Assembly (NCBI GenBank): GCA_030527325.1
Contig: JAUNBA010000005.1
Coordinates: forward strand, 1 to 64,000
Direction of reading: 5' to 3'
DNA from: Slackia sp.
GTDB taxonomy: Bacteria; Actinomycetota; Coriobacteriia; Coriobacteriales; Eggerthellaceae
Length of the DNA: 64,000 nucleotides
The notes beneath the pieces are model-generated. The model was not told the DNA's origin and ran no database searches. It saw nothing but the letters and a program-made list of their open reading frames with translations. The position numbers and the translations under genes were made by a program. Of this stretch, positions 1-9,045 are shown piece by piece. Within the stretch, counting starts at the first letter, position 1. Every line of letters starts with the position of its first letter.

Positions 1-1296
1 CGATGCGCCTGCGGCGCGTCGCGCCTCCTCGGTGCTTCGCTGCGCGTCGCGGTAGGCGGCGTTCTGTTTCTCGGCATATTCGATGCGCTCGCGCGCCTGC
101 GCGAGCGTCCCTGCGGCGTCGGCGCGGCGCTGCTCCACGTCGCCGAGGGCCGCGATGGTTCGCTGCGCCTCTTCGCGGCGTTGCGCGAAAAGCTGCGCTT
201 CGTTGCGTGCCTGCGCGATCGCCGCGCGGGCGTCTTGCGCGGCGATCGCGTGGCGGCGCGCCTCTTCATCGAGCGATTCGAGTTCGTCGTAGGAAGAAAG
301 CTCGGCGCGCTCGATCGCCGCGCTGCGCGCCGCCTCGTCGCGGCGCGTCCGCTGCGCCGAGGCGGCGTCCACGGCGCGTTTCGCCTCGTCGTAGGCGTGC
401 GTGAGCGAAGGCATGCGCGCCTCGAGCTGCGCCGCTTCGGCAAGCAGGGCCTCGCGCGCCGCTATTTCCCGCTGCGCGCACAGGGCGCGTTCCCGCTGCG
501 ATTTTTCCGCGGCGAGCGCTTCGTCCAGCTCGGTTTCGCGTCGTGCGTCGCGCGCTTCGGCGCGCTCGAGCGCCTGGATGAGCCAGGGGGCTTGCAGGGC
601 CTCGTCGTGCACGAGACGTTCGAGCTCGGCGCGGTCTTCGTCGTTTTCTTCGAGACGTGCGTTTTGGGCGTGGATGCGCAGCGTCGCAATCGACGCGGCA
701 TGCGCCGCTTCGAGCGTGCGTTTTTCTTCGGCGAGGCGTTTTTGGAAATCGAGGCAGCATTGCGTGTCGAAAAGCTTGCGGAATATGCGGCTTCGCTCGT
801 CGGTTCCCGCGACGAGCAGCTTGCGGAAATCGCCCTGCGCGATCATGGCGATGCGCGCGAATTGGTTGCGGTCTATGCCGAGGATGTCGACGATGGCCGC
901 ATCGACATCGCGCACGCGGGTGATGGGGGGTTTGCCGGGCTGCTCGAGGCGCGCGTCGGGAGCCTGCTCGGTCGTGCCGCTGCCGCGTTTTTTGGCGCGG
1001 GTGTAGCCGGGGCATCGCCAGACGGTATAGGTGGTCCCGCGGTACGAGAAGACGAGCTCGACGCTTGTTTCCGCCGACGGGTCGGCGAAATCGCTGCGCA
1101 GCGAGCGCGCGCTTCGTTCGTCGCCGCTGGCATGCCCGAACAGCGCGAACGATATCGCATCGAAGATCGTGGTCTTTCCCGCGCCGGTGTCGCCGGCGAC
1201 GAGGTAGATTCCGCTTTCGCCCAGGGCCGCGAAATCCACGGCGACGGTGCCGGCGTAGGGGCCGAATGCCCGCATGGTCAAAGAAATCGGTCTCAT
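1..1296 (-). CDS. sbcC: Exonuclease SbcC, N-terminal part (runs off the left edge)
   Basis: Large subunit of the SbcCD nuclease, an SMC/Rad50-type ATPase that processes hairpins and DNA ends. The frame is open from an ATG at 1296 to the window edge (432 codons seen, no stop). Walker A GDTGAGKT is at residues 35-42, followed by TIFDAISFALFG typical of the family; the Q-loop stretch IAQGDFRKLL follows, then a long Glu/Arg/Ala-rich segment that is the start of the coiled coil. The start codon overlaps the sbcD stop as ATGA, so the two are translationally coupled. The zinc hook and C-terminal ATPase half lie outside the window. Confidence 0.9.
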   Translation of the reverse strand, partial: MRPISLTMRAFGPYAGTVAVDFAALGESGIYLVAGDTGAGKTTIFDAISFALFGHASGDERSARSLRSDFADPSAETSVELVFSYRGTTYTVWRCPGYTRAKKRGSGTTEQAPDARLEQPGKPPITRVRDVDAAIVDILGIDRNQFARIAMIAQGDFRKLLVAGTDERSRIFRKLFDTQCCLDFQKRLAEEKRTLEAAHAASIATLRIHAQNARLEENDEDRAELERLVHDEALQAPWLIQALERAEARDARRETELDEALAAEKSQRERALCAQREIAAREALLAEAAQLEARMPSLTHAYDEAKRAVDAASAQRTRRDEAARSAAIERAELSSYDELESLDEEARRHAIAAQDARAAIAQARNEAQLFAQRREEAQRTIAALGDVEQRRADAAGTLAQARERIEYAEKQNAAYRDAQRSTEEARRAAGAS

Positions 1297-2456
1297 CGGC
1301 TGTACGCTCCTTCTTCGATCAGGCGCGCGATGAGCGCGCGCTGCCCCTCGGTGAGGGCCGATCCGTTGCGTTGTTCGTAGAAGCGCGCGAACGCCTGCGC
1401 GAGGTCGATGCGCTCTTCTACGGCGGGGAGGCATTCGTCGACATCTGCGCGCGCTTCGACGCCTGTGCGGTCATAGGCGATGCTCATGGTGTTGGGATAG
1501 ACGGCGCGCAGCTGCGCGAGCGCATCGATCGGCGTGAATTCGTCGGTCAGCACGGCATGGATGTAGTCGTCGCGCTCGCGCTTCGAAAGCGCGTCTTTCA
1601 CCTCGTCCGACACCAGCGAGGCGAGCGGCCCCCGTATGCAGCGCATGTCGCGCCGCGCGACAAGGGGGATGGATTCTATGCCGATGGCGGCGTTTTTCTC
1701 TTCGAGGACGACGAGCGTGGCCGATTTCGTCTGGCGTATTTCCGATGCGGAGTATTTCAGGAGGCTTCCGCTGTACCGGGCCGTATCGCGCCCGATACGC
1801 TGAGGCCCGTGGATATGGCCGAGCGCGACGTAGTCGAACGGGTCGAACACGGAGACGTCCACGTTGTCGAGCCCGCCGAGCGAAAGTTCCGAATCGCTGC
1901 GTTGGGGATCGATGCCGCAAGCGGTGACGAATTGGTGGGCGACGGCCACGTTGCGCCGCGTGCGGTCGATAGGGCACGAGTCCACGACGGCCCTCATCGC
2001 GGCCGTGTAGTCGGAGCCTATCTCCGCATCGGGGAAGTAGGGTTTGACGTGGGCAGGCTTGAGGAAGGGGAAGAGCCAGAAATCGACCGGGCCGTATTCG
2101 TCGCGCAAGGTATGGCGCGCGATCGCGCCGTCGTAGAGCGGGGATACGAAGACGTTCTGCTTGGCGAACAGGCGCGATCCGTAGGCGATGCGTTCGGCGG
2201 AATCGTGATTGCCCGCGATCGCGAAGCAGGCGGCCCCGGTGTCGGCCACGGCGGCGAGAAACGCGTCGACGCAGGCGACCGCTTCGGCCGACGGCGAGCT
2301 TTTATCGTAGATATCTCCCGCGATGAGCAGCGCGTCCACGTTATAGGAGCCGATCATCTCGACGATGCGGTCGAGCATGAAGCGCTGGTCTTCTATCAGG
2401 GGAAAGTCGTTGACGTGCTTGCCTATATGAAGATCGGATATATGCAGAAGCCGCAT
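1293..2456 (-). CDS. sbcD: Exonuclease subunit SbcD (Mre11-type)
   Basis: Nuclease subunit of SbcCD, 387 residues. The calcineurin-like phosphoesterase signature is complete at the N terminus: DLHIG (D8, H10), GDIYD (47-51) and GNHDS (82-86), which bind the two Mn ions; GHIH appears further on. The start follows a GAGAGGGG ribosome-binding site. It is first in a two-gene unit with sbcC (ATGA overlap). A one-mismatch LexA-like site lies 20 bases upstream of the start. The reading is firm from the motifs and the partner gene. Confidence 0.95.
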   Translation of the reverse strand: MRLLHISDLHIGKHVNDFPLIEDQRFMLDRIVEMIGSYNVDALLIAGDIYDKSSPSAEAVACVDAFLAAVADTGAACFAIAGNHDSAERIAYGSRLFAKQNVFVSPLYDGAIARHTLRDEYGPVDFWLFPFLKPAHVKPYFPDAEIGSDYTAAMRAVVDSCPIDRTRRNVAVAHQFVTACGIDPQRSDSELSLGGLDNVDVSVFDPFDYVALGHIHGPQRIGRDTARYSGSLLKYSASEIRQTKSATLVVLEEKNAAIGIESIPLVARRDMRCIRGPLASLVSDEVKDALSKRERDDYIHAVLTDEFTPIDALAQLRAVYPNTMSIAYDRTGVEARADVDECLPAVEERIDLAQAFARFYEQRNGSALTEGQRALIARLIEEGAYSR

Positions 2457-2475
2457 GCCGCCCCTCTCTGTAATC

Positions 2476-2487
2476 GTACTGATGTTC
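2476..2487. promoter_or_regulatory. Candidate LexA operator upstream of sbcD
   Basis: GTACTGATGTTC on the plus strand differs in one base from the GAAC-N4-GTTC pattern that is perfect at recA and lexA in this window, and the flanking C and G match too. It sits in the short leader/promoter zone of sbcD. Whether LexA binds it is inference. Confidence 0.3.
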
Positions 2488-2554
2488 GTAATTTAACGTA
2501 TCGGACGATTCGGTGCAAGGCGGCTGCGGGCGTGTCTGCGTGCGGCGTGCCAGG

Positions 2555-3550
2555 TCAGCGGCGCTTCGCTTTCAGGGCGCCGTTTTCGCAACGGTTGCCC
2601 CACGAGTCGATGAGGTCGTCGTCTTTGTAGACGCAGACGATCTCGCAATGGTTGGGGCATTTGCGGCAGACGACCTCGCGCGTCTTGAATTCGAAGTCGT
2701 CGATGTCGAAGGCGAACGACGACTGCTTTTCGGGCGGCGTTCCCGCCGCGAGCAGCGCCGCTCCGTAGGCGCCCATCAGATGGCCGTCGGCATCGACGGT
2801 CACTTCGCACCCCAGCGCTTCTTCGAAGAAGTGCACCACGCCGATGTTCTTGCTCACGCCGCCTTGGAACACGACGGGCCCTTCGATCTTCTTGCCTTTC
2901 CCCACGTTGTTCAGGTAATTGGTGGCCACCGCCTTGCACAATCCCGCGATCACGTCTTCGCGGGCGTATCCCATCTGGATCTTGTGCACGAGGTCGCTTT
3001 CGGCGAACACGGTGCAGCGCGCCGCGATGTTGGCGGGCTTTTTCGACGTGAGGGCTATCGCGCCGAAATCCTCCACCTCGACGCCGAGGCGATGGGCCTG
3101 GCTCGAGAGAAACGATCCGGTGCCCGCAGCGCACAGCGTGTTCATGGCATAGTCGACCGCGACGCCGTCCTCCACGCAGATGATCTTCGAATCCTGTCCG
3201 CCTATCTCGAGGATGGTGCGTACATCGGGGTGCAGATGCGTGGTGCCGACCGCATGCGCGGTGATCTCGTTTTTCACCATCTGCGCGCCCGTCATGGCTC
3301 CCACCAGGCGGCGGGCGCTTCCCGTGGTGCCTACCGCCACGACGTCGAAGACATCGCGGTCGATCTGCTTTTCCAGATCGTCGATGACGCGTTCGGCCGC
3401 GCGGGAAGGGTCGCCTTCGGTCCACAGGTACGTGCGTGCGATGATGTCGAGTTCGTCGTCTATGATGACGCCTTTGGTGGATATGGAGCCCGTGTCGATG
3501 CCGAGGAAGGCGCGGCGGCGTGCGGGGGCGGTTGATTCGGTCGTGCTCAT
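2555..3550 (-). CDS. Acyl-CoA dehydratase activase (HgdC/BadF-type ATPase)
   Basis: ASKHA-fold ATPase, 331 residues, of the family that injects a high-energy electron into 2-hydroxyacyl-CoA dehydratases or benzoyl-CoA reductases at the cost of ATP. Visible: phosphate loop GIDTGSISTKG (17-27), LEIGGQDSK (114-122), and Cys140 and Cys179 in NTLCAAGTGSF and AARCTVFAES, which match the cysteines that hold the dimer-bridging [4Fe-4S] cluster in HgdC. A C-terminal extension adds CRKCPNHCEIVC and GNRCENG, a further cysteine-rich knuckle known from large fused activases. The start is the ATG at 3550, overlapping the stop of the upstream dehydratase gene (ATGA). The substrate cannot be read from sequence. 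Confidence 0.85.
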   Translation of the reverse strand: MSTTESTAPARRRAFLGIDTGSISTKGVIIDDELDIIARTYLWTEGDPSRAAERVIDDLEKQIDRDVFDVVAVGTTGSARRLVGAMTGAQMVKNEITAHAVGTTHLHPDVRTILEIGGQDSKIICVEDGVAVDYAMNTLCAAGTGSFLSSQAHRLGVEVEDFGAIALTSKKPANIAARCTVFAESDLVHKIQMGYAREDVIAGLCKAVATNYLNNVGKGKKIEGPVVFQGGVSKNIGVVHFFEEALGCEVTVDADGHLMGAYGAALLAAGTPPEKQSSFAFDIDDFEFKTREVVCRKCPNHCEIVCVYKDDDLIDSWGNRCENGALKAKRR

Positions 3551-4824
3551 CGGGATGCCTTTCTCATGGCGATCATGTCGTAGAACGCTTCTATGCGGGT
3601 GTCCAGTCCTGTGTCGCTTGTCTGCGAGTCGTAGCTGAGGAAGAGGATCGGAATGTGCTTGTCGCGGCTGATGCGCTGCAAGACGGGCATGCAGTCGATT
3701 TCGGGCGTGCATCCCGACGATTTCACGTGGACGATGCCGTCGAACCCTTCGTCGGCATAGCGTTTCGCGGCGGCGATGGTCAGCGTGGAGGTGGGACCCA
3801 TGTCGTAGGTCGCGTACTCGGACACGCTGCGCCGCAGCTCGGGTTCGTTGTAGTGGATGTTGCGGTTGGTGACGTTGATCATGCGGGCCAGCTCGACGCC
3901 CATCGAGAGCAGCTTGCGCTCGAGGTCGAGGTTGCTGCGCGGGTCGACCGCGGTGAAATACTCTCCCACGATGCCGATGCGCAGCGCATCGGCGGGCTTG
4001 TGCCGCGCGATCGCTTCGAGCTCGGCGACGCCGCGATCGAAGGCGTCTTCCACATCGCGTCTGGTCTTGCACGACCGCATCGCGGCGAAGAACCGCTCGC
4101 GCGCCTCGCGCGAGGCGCCGGGCTCGTCGTCGAAGCCCGCCACGGCGAGGTAGCGGTCGTTGTAGGCGTCGAGACATTCAATCATTTTGAACGCGGTCAG
4201 CATGCCGGCGACGCCTTGGGGAACCGAAAGGTCGGGATTGATCTTCTTTTTGCAGACGGCGATGTAGTCCTTGAGGGGCTTGCCTGCGACTTCGGCGAAG
4301 TTGAGCATCTCGAACTCGTAGCCCATGTCGCGCAGGATGGACTCTTGGAGTTCTCCGTAATATCCCAGGCGGCACGGGCCCGTGAACTGCACGAGCACGT
4401 CCGCGCCCGCTTCGAGCGCCTCGATGTAGTCGCCGAGGATGTGCTTGAACGGCGCGCAGACGAAATCGTTGCTCGCCGCCGCGCCCAGCTCGAGCGTGCG
4501 CTTGGTCGATTCGCCCAGGTCGACGAACTCGGCATCGAGCACGTGCTTGACGAAGAACTCGAAGCCGATGTCGTAATAGCCGTAGCGCAAGAAGGCCACT
4601 TTGGTCTTGGCGTGGCGCTCGCGTTTTTTCGCCGCGCGTTTTTCCACGAGGCGGGAGGGCGCGCGCGTGCCGTCGCCTGCGGCGCATGACGCCCGCGGGC
4701 CGTCGTCGTAGCGCCTCGTCAGCGTGTCGACCGCATCGATCGCCTCGCCGAGGAAGTTGGCGGCCCGCATCGCCAAAGGCTCGCTCGCCCGGTCGGCGCG
4801 GGCGGTGTCGTCGGTGCGTTTCAT
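3547..4824 (-). CDS. 2-hydroxyacyl-CoA dehydratase-type Fe-S protein (HgdB/D family)
   Basis: 425-residue protein of the 2-hydroxyglutaryl-CoA dehydratase D family, the electron acceptor of the activase encoded downstream. Cysteines typical of the Fe-S ligands are visible: Cys123 in FVCAPFK, Cys151 in GPCRLGYYG, and Cys372/Cys378 in SSGCTPEIDC. The first ~70 residues are charged and poorly conserved. Both ends overlap neighbours by ATGA, so three genes are translated as one coupled unit. In many anaerobes these parts are fused into one very large protein; here they are separate. The true substrate (hydroxyacyl-CoA or other) is unknown. Confidence 0.8.
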   Translation of the reverse strand: MKRTDDTARADRASEPLAMRAANFLGEAIDAVDTLTRRYDDGPRASCAAGDGTRAPSRLVEKRAAKKRERHAKTKVAFLRYGYYDIGFEFFVKHVLDAEFVDLGESTKRTLELGAAASNDFVCAPFKHILGDYIEALEAGADVLVQFTGPCRLGYYGELQESILRDMGYEFEMLNFAEVAGKPLKDYIAVCKKKINPDLSVPQGVAGMLTAFKMIECLDAYNDRYLAVAGFDDEPGASREARERFFAAMRSCKTRRDVEDAFDRGVAELEAIARHKPADALRIGIVGEYFTAVDPRSNLDLERKLLSMGVELARMINVTNRNIHYNEPELRRSVSEYATYDMGPTSTLTIAAAKRYADEGFDGIVHVKSSGCTPEIDCMPVLQRISRDKHIPILFLSYDSQTSDTGLDTRIEAFYDMIAMRKASR

Positions 4825-5819
4825 CGCAGGTATCCTCCTTTCTTGCGATAGCGCAGGATGTCGACGAAGCTTTCGACGCGGGTTTCGAGCCCCGCGGTGC
4901 CGCTTTGGGCGTCGACGGTCAAAGAGAGCAGCGGTTTTCCGGAAATATGGCGCGCCGCCATATCGTTGGTCATCGAGTCGGGGCCGCAGGGAAACGCGCT
5001 GACGAGCACGATGCCGTCGATGCGGTCGTGCAGGCACAGCGCCGCGCCTATCAGTTCGCGGTTGATCAGCCACGGCATGGTGGACGAGAACCCCTCGCTT
5101 TTCTTGAGCGCGCGTTTGCGGTCGAAATCGCTTGCGAGCAAGGCCGTCGCACCGAGCGTTTCGAGCGATTCGACGACGCTTGCTCCGATGAGCGGATCGG
5201 CTGCGACGTACGGGTGGGCGAGCACGAGGATCGCCAGCGCTTGCCCGTCGCCTGCTTTGCGTCGTTGCTCGACGCGGCGAAGCTGCGATTCGAGGCGCTC
5301 GGCCGCGTCGTGCTCCGCCTGCTCGAGCGCTTTGCGCGCTTCTTTCACGGCGTGTTTCGCCTCGCTTTTCGTCGCGCCGAAATCAAGGGCCAGGCCGATG
5401 AAGGCGTTTTCGGGTCCTTTTTTCGAACTCGCCGTTTCGACCAGACACGATACGATGCGCGGGCGTTCCTCTGCGAAGGTGTTGCGCACCAGGTCGGGCA
5501 GGGCTTGGTATTTGGTGCAAAAGCCCTGCAGCCGGCCGAGGTCGACGAGGCTCGGCACGAAGATCGCGTCGCAGGCGCCGATGAGCGATTCGACATGTCC
5601 CATGAACAGCTTCGATGCCAGGCAGCATTCGTCGACGGAGCGGGCCTCGCCGCGCTCGAGCAGGGCGCGGTTGCTGTGCGGGCTGGTGACGACGCGTCGC
5701 CCGAGCGCCTCGAAAAAAGCGGTCCAGGCGGGCGCGAATCGGTGGTACATCAGTGCGCGCGGCAGGCCGACGGCGCGTATGTCGGCATAGGGCGCGTCTT
5801 CTTTGCGATACGATGGCAT
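4821..5819 (-). CDS. DUF2229-type acyl-CoA dehydratase-associated protein
   Basis: 332-residue cytoplasmic protein, first gene of the dehydratase operon. It opens with AVGLPRALMYHRF and carries SVDECCLASKLFMGH (Cys65, Cys66), CDAIFVPSL (Cys83) and FPCGPDSM, the pattern of the DUF2229 domain that sits between activase and dehydratase modules in large fused CoA-activase proteins. It is related to the dehydratase fold and probably binds Fe-S. The start has an AAGGA ribosome-binding site, and its stop overlaps the next ATG. The biochemical role of this domain is not established. Confidence 0.75.
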   Translation of the reverse strand: MPSYRKEDAPYADIRAVGLPRALMYHRFAPAWTAFFEALGRRVVTSPHSNRALLERGEARSVDECCLASKLFMGHVESLIGACDAIFVPSLVDLGRLQGFCTKYQALPDLVRNTFAEERPRIVSCLVETASSKKGPENAFIGLALDFGATKSEAKHAVKEARKALEQAEHDAAERLESQLRRVEQRRKAGDGQALAILVLAHPYVAADPLIGASVVESLETLGATALLASDFDRKRALKKSEGFSSTMPWLINRELIGAALCLHDRIDGIVLVSAFPCGPDSMTNDMAARHISGKPLLSLTVDAQSGTAGLETRVESFVDILRYRKKGGYLR

Positions 5820-6045
5820 GGTGTTCCTTACGCTAGCGTTGAACGTCCATTATCGCCGGGCCGTCGAAGCCGCGCCGCAGGCCGACCGCAACCGTCATCG
5901 TATCGTGAACTTCGCCTGGTTTTTGCAGGGCGCTTGGTATACTTGACCGTCACGCGCTTCGCTTACGGCGGCGCGGCGGGATGGGCGCGGCCGTATGCGG
6001 CCGGGCGTGCGGACGGGGCGATCGCCCCGAAGGAAGCGAGGGGTC

Positions 6046-6984
6046 GTGGAAATACTGGCGGTCATGTGCGTCGGCGTGCTGGCGGGCGCCACGGTGTTCC
6101 CCGATTCCTGGAAAAAGGCGAACGCGGCGGCCACCTTGGCGGCCACGGGGCTGCTCATCTTCTCGATGGGCGCCATGCTCGGCGGCCGCGACGGATTCGT
6201 CGAGCAGCTCGCTTCCCTCGGCGTTGCGAGCCTGCTGTTCGCGATTTTGCCCGTCGTCTGCTCGATCGCGGCGGTGTACGTTTTGTCGCGGCTGTTCATG
6301 GCCGATATCACCAAACGCCACGCCGAAGACGCCGCCCGCAAGCAGGCGAATGACGCCGTTGATGCCGACGGCGGCGAGGCGGCCATGATCGCGATCGCGG
6401 TCGGCGCGCTCGTGCTCGGCGTCGTAGCGGGGCTTGTTCCCGTGCCGCTCGCCCCGGTCGATTTCCTCGTGGCGCACTCCGATTGGGTGCTGGTGTTCTT
6501 GATGTTCTGCGTGGGCATCAGCGTCGGCGGAAGCAAAGGCCTGATCGGGAAGATCAAACAGTATCACGTGCGCGTGCTCATCATTCCGTTCGGCATCGTC
6601 GCAGGCTCGATCGTCGGCGGCCTGATCGCCGCGCCCTTGTGCGGCCTTTCGCTGCCTGTGGGCGGCGCTATCGCGTCGGGCCTCGGTTGGTACAGCCTTT
6701 CGGGCGTCATGCTGACGGGCATCGCGGGCGCCGAGGTGGGAAGCATCACCTTTCTGGCCAACCTGCTGCGCGAGCTCATCTCGTTTTTCTCTATCCCTTG
6801 GATCGCCCGCCATCTGAACTATCCTACGTGCATCGCCCCTGCGGGCGCTACGAGCGAGGACACGACGCTTCCCATGATGATCCGCTGCACCAACGGCGAG
6901 ACGGTGGTGCTCTCCGTCGTCAACGGCGTCATCTGCTCGGCGCTCGTGCCGGTGCTCATAGAGTTCTTCCGCGCCTTCATGTAG
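6046..6984 (+). CDS. lysO: LysO-type lysine exporter
   Basis: 312-residue membrane protein of the LysO (YbjE, DUF340) family; E. coli LysO exports L-lysine and its toxic analogues. About eight hydrophobic segments are visible, and the family core FCVGISVGGSKG and GWYSLSGVMLTGIAGAEVGS, rich in small residues and ending in a conserved acidic position, is intact. I chose GTG at 6046 because AAGGAAGCGAGGG precedes it; an ATG at 6064 is a possible alternative. A TATACT element at 5938 lies upstream. It is divergent from the dehydratase operon. No lysine riboswitch was seen in the 226-base gap. Confidence 0.8.
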   Translation: MEILAVMCVGVLAGATVFPDSWKKANAAATLAATGLLIFSMGAMLGGRDGFVEQLASLGVASLLFAILPVVCSIAAVYVLSRLFMADITKRHAEDAARKQANDAVDADGGEAAMIAIAVGALVLGVVAGLVPVPLAPVDFLVAHSDWVLVFLMFCVGISVGGSKGLIGKIKQYHVRVLIIPFGIVAGSIVGGLIAAPLCGLSLPVGGAIASGLGWYSLSGVMLTGIAGAEVGSITFLANLLRELISFFSIPWIARHLNYPTCIAPAGATSEDTTLPMMIRCTNGETVVLSVVNGVICSALVPVLIEFFRAFM

Positions 6985-7055
6985 GACGTGCCGCTTAGGT
7001 TCTGCCGAAACGGTGCCGCCCGTCGCGCCCGCCGCGCGCAGGCGCGCCCGTGGTC

Positions 7056-7061
7056 TATACT
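7056..7061 (+). promoter_or_regulatory. -10 element of uvrC, leaderless arrangement
   Basis: TATACT lies only seven bases before the uvrC ATG and there is no Shine-Dalgarno sequence between them. Transcription would start at or next to the start codon, giving a leaderless message, which is common in Actinobacteria. No clear -35 is seen. Confidence 0.5.
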
Positions 7062-7068
7062 GGCCGGC

Positions 7069-9009
7069 ATGAGCAATGAAGCACGCATCCAGGAAATAAA
7101 GCAGGAATTGGCGAGCGTTCCCGCGCTGCCGGGCGTCTACCTGTGGAAAAACGCGGCGGGCGAGGTCCTCTACGTGGGCAAGGCGAAGCAGCTGCGCGCC
7201 CGTATGCGGCAGTACGTGTCGGGCCAAGACGAGCGGGCGAAGATCCCCCTGATGCTCGAGCAGATCGATTCGTTCGAGTACATCGTGGTCGAAAACGAGC
7301 ACGAATCGCTCGTGCTCGAAAAAAACCTCATCCGTCAGTACGCCCCGTTTTTCAATGCCGATTTCAAAGACGATAAAAGCTATCCGTTCATCGCCATCAC
7401 GAAAGGCGACGCTTTTCCGGCGATCAAGTACACGCGCGAGCGCCATAACGCGACGACGCGCTATTTCGGTCCGTACACCGACAGCCGCGCGGCACGCGAG
7501 CTGGTGGATATCGTGCGCAAGGTGGTGCCGCTGTGCTCGGCGAAATGCGCCGAATGGCGCCGAACCGAGCGGCTCGTGCAAGCGCAAGGCATCGAGGCCT
7601 TTCTGGCCGATCCGCCTGCGCGCCCGTGTTTCGACGCCCATGTGGGCATAGGCCCCGGCGCTTGCTGCGGGCGCATGACGCCTGAGCGCTATGCCGAAAA
7701 CGTCGCGCGCGTCGAGCGCTTTTTGGCGGGCAACAGGCGCGAGTTCGTCGACGAGTTGAACGAGGGGATGCGCCGCGCTGCCGCCGAGCTCGATTTCGAG
7801 CGCGCCGCGCGTTTCAAGGCCCGCATCGATATCGTCGAATCGCTTTCCGACCGTCAGCATGCGGTGTCGTCGCGCAACCTGAACGCCGACGTCATCGGCA
7901 TCGAGCGCGAGGAGACCATAGCGGGCGTGCACGTGTTCATGATCCGGGAGGGCCGCATCATCAACGGCAACGAATTCGTGCTCGATCGCGGGCGCGACGT
8001 TCCCGATGCCGACCTGCTGCATAATTTCCTGCTGCGCTATTACGACGCCACGACGTCCATCCCTCACGAGGTCATCGTCGATTGCGAGCTCGAGGACGCC
8101 GGGGCCATGGAGTCGTGGCTGACCGAGAAGCTGGCCAGCCCGCACGGCGCCAAGGTGCGCTTCACGGTTCCGTCGCGCGGCGAGAAAGCCGAGCTTTTGG
8201 CCATGGCGCGCAAGAACGCGGGCCATACGCTCAACCGCTACAAGGTGCGCACGAATTACGAGGACAAGCGCGTCAACGAAGCTTTGCTGCAGCTGGAAAG
8301 CGCTCTGGCGCTCGATCGCCCGCCGATGCGCATCGAGTGCTTCGACATCTCGACGATCCACGGCTCGTACACGGTGGCGTCCATGGTGGTGTTCACGGCG
8401 GGGCGTCCCGACAAGGGGCAGTATCGCCGCTTCAAGATCAAGACGCCGCTGTGCGAGGCGGACGACTTCGCCAGCATGCGGGAGGTTCTCGGCAGGCGCT
8501 ATGCGCCCGAGAGGATGGCCGACGGCCGCTTCGGGAGCAAGCCCGACCTATTGATCGTCGACGGCGGCAAACCCCAGCTCGCCGCGGCGCTCGCCCAGCT
8601 CGCCGATCTGGGGATCGACGACATCCCGGTGGCGGGACTCGCCAAGCGCGACGAGGAGCTGTTCGTGCCGTGGCAGCAGAGCGGACCCGTCGTGCTTCCG
8701 AGCGGATCGAGTTCGTTGTACCTGGTCAAGCATGTGCGCGACGAAAGCCATCGCTTCGCCATCTCGTTTCACCGCGAGCTGCGGGGCAAGGGCATGACGA
8801 AGTCGGTGCTCGACGACGTGGCGGGTCTCGGCCCCGTGCGCAAAAAGGCGCTTCTCTCGGCGATGGGCGGCTTTCGCAAGCTGTGCGCGGCGAGCCTCGA
8901 TGAGATTCTTGCCGCCAAGGCGGTGCCTGCGGAGGTCGCCGAGGAAGTGTACGCGGTGCTCACGCAGTATAATGAGCGTCGTTCCCACGATATATCGAAG
9001 CAAGACTGA
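7069..9009 (+). CDS. uvrC: Excinuclease ABC subunit C
   Basis: Dual-incision nuclease of nucleotide excision repair, 646 residues. In order: GIY-YIG nuclease (LPGVYLWKNAAGEVLYVGKA, residues 19-38), a cysteine-bearing linker, UVR motif (AAAELDFERAARFKARID), RNase H-like nuclease with FDISTIHGS and LIVDGGKPQL, and a C-terminal helix-hairpin-helix (VAGLGPVRKKALLSAMGG). The ATG at 7069 matches the usual family start. It leads the run uvrC-rapZ-yvcK-whiA, which is conserved in Gram-positive bacteria. Confidence 0.97.
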   Translation: MSNEARIQEIKQELASVPALPGVYLWKNAAGEVLYVGKAKQLRARMRQYVSGQDERAKIPLMLEQIDSFEYIVVENEHESLVLEKNLIRQYAPFFNADFKDDKSYPFIAITKGDAFPAIKYTRERHNATTRYFGPYTDSRAARELVDIVRKVVPLCSAKCAEWRRTERLVQAQGIEAFLADPPARPCFDAHVGIGPGACCGRMTPERYAENVARVERFLAGNRREFVDELNEGMRRAAAELDFERAARFKARIDIVESLSDRQHAVSSRNLNADVIGIEREETIAGVHVFMIREGRIINGNEFVLDRGRDVPDADLLHNFLLRYYDATTSIPHEVIVDCELEDAGAMESWLTEKLASPHGAKVRFTVPSRGEKAELLAMARKNAGHTLNRYKVRTNYEDKRVNEALLQLESALALDRPPMRIECFDISTIHGSYTVASMVVFTAGRPDKGQYRRFKIKTPLCEADDFASMREVLGRRYAPERMADGRFGSKPDLLIVDGGKPQLAAALAQLADLGIDDIPVAGLAKRDEELFVPWQQSGPVVLPSGSSSLYLVKHVRDESHRFAISFHRELRGKGMTKSVLDDVAGLGPVRKKALLSAMGGFRKLCAASLDEILAAKAVPAEVAEEVYAVLTQYNERRSHDISKQD

Positions 9010-9045
9010 TCGCGCGCGTGCGCGTTTCGAGAAAAGAGGTGTCCC

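Noticed and set aside
5820..6045. Lysine riboswitch ahead of lysO
   Set aside because: The gap is short and lacks the conserved lysine-aptamer helices and core bases.
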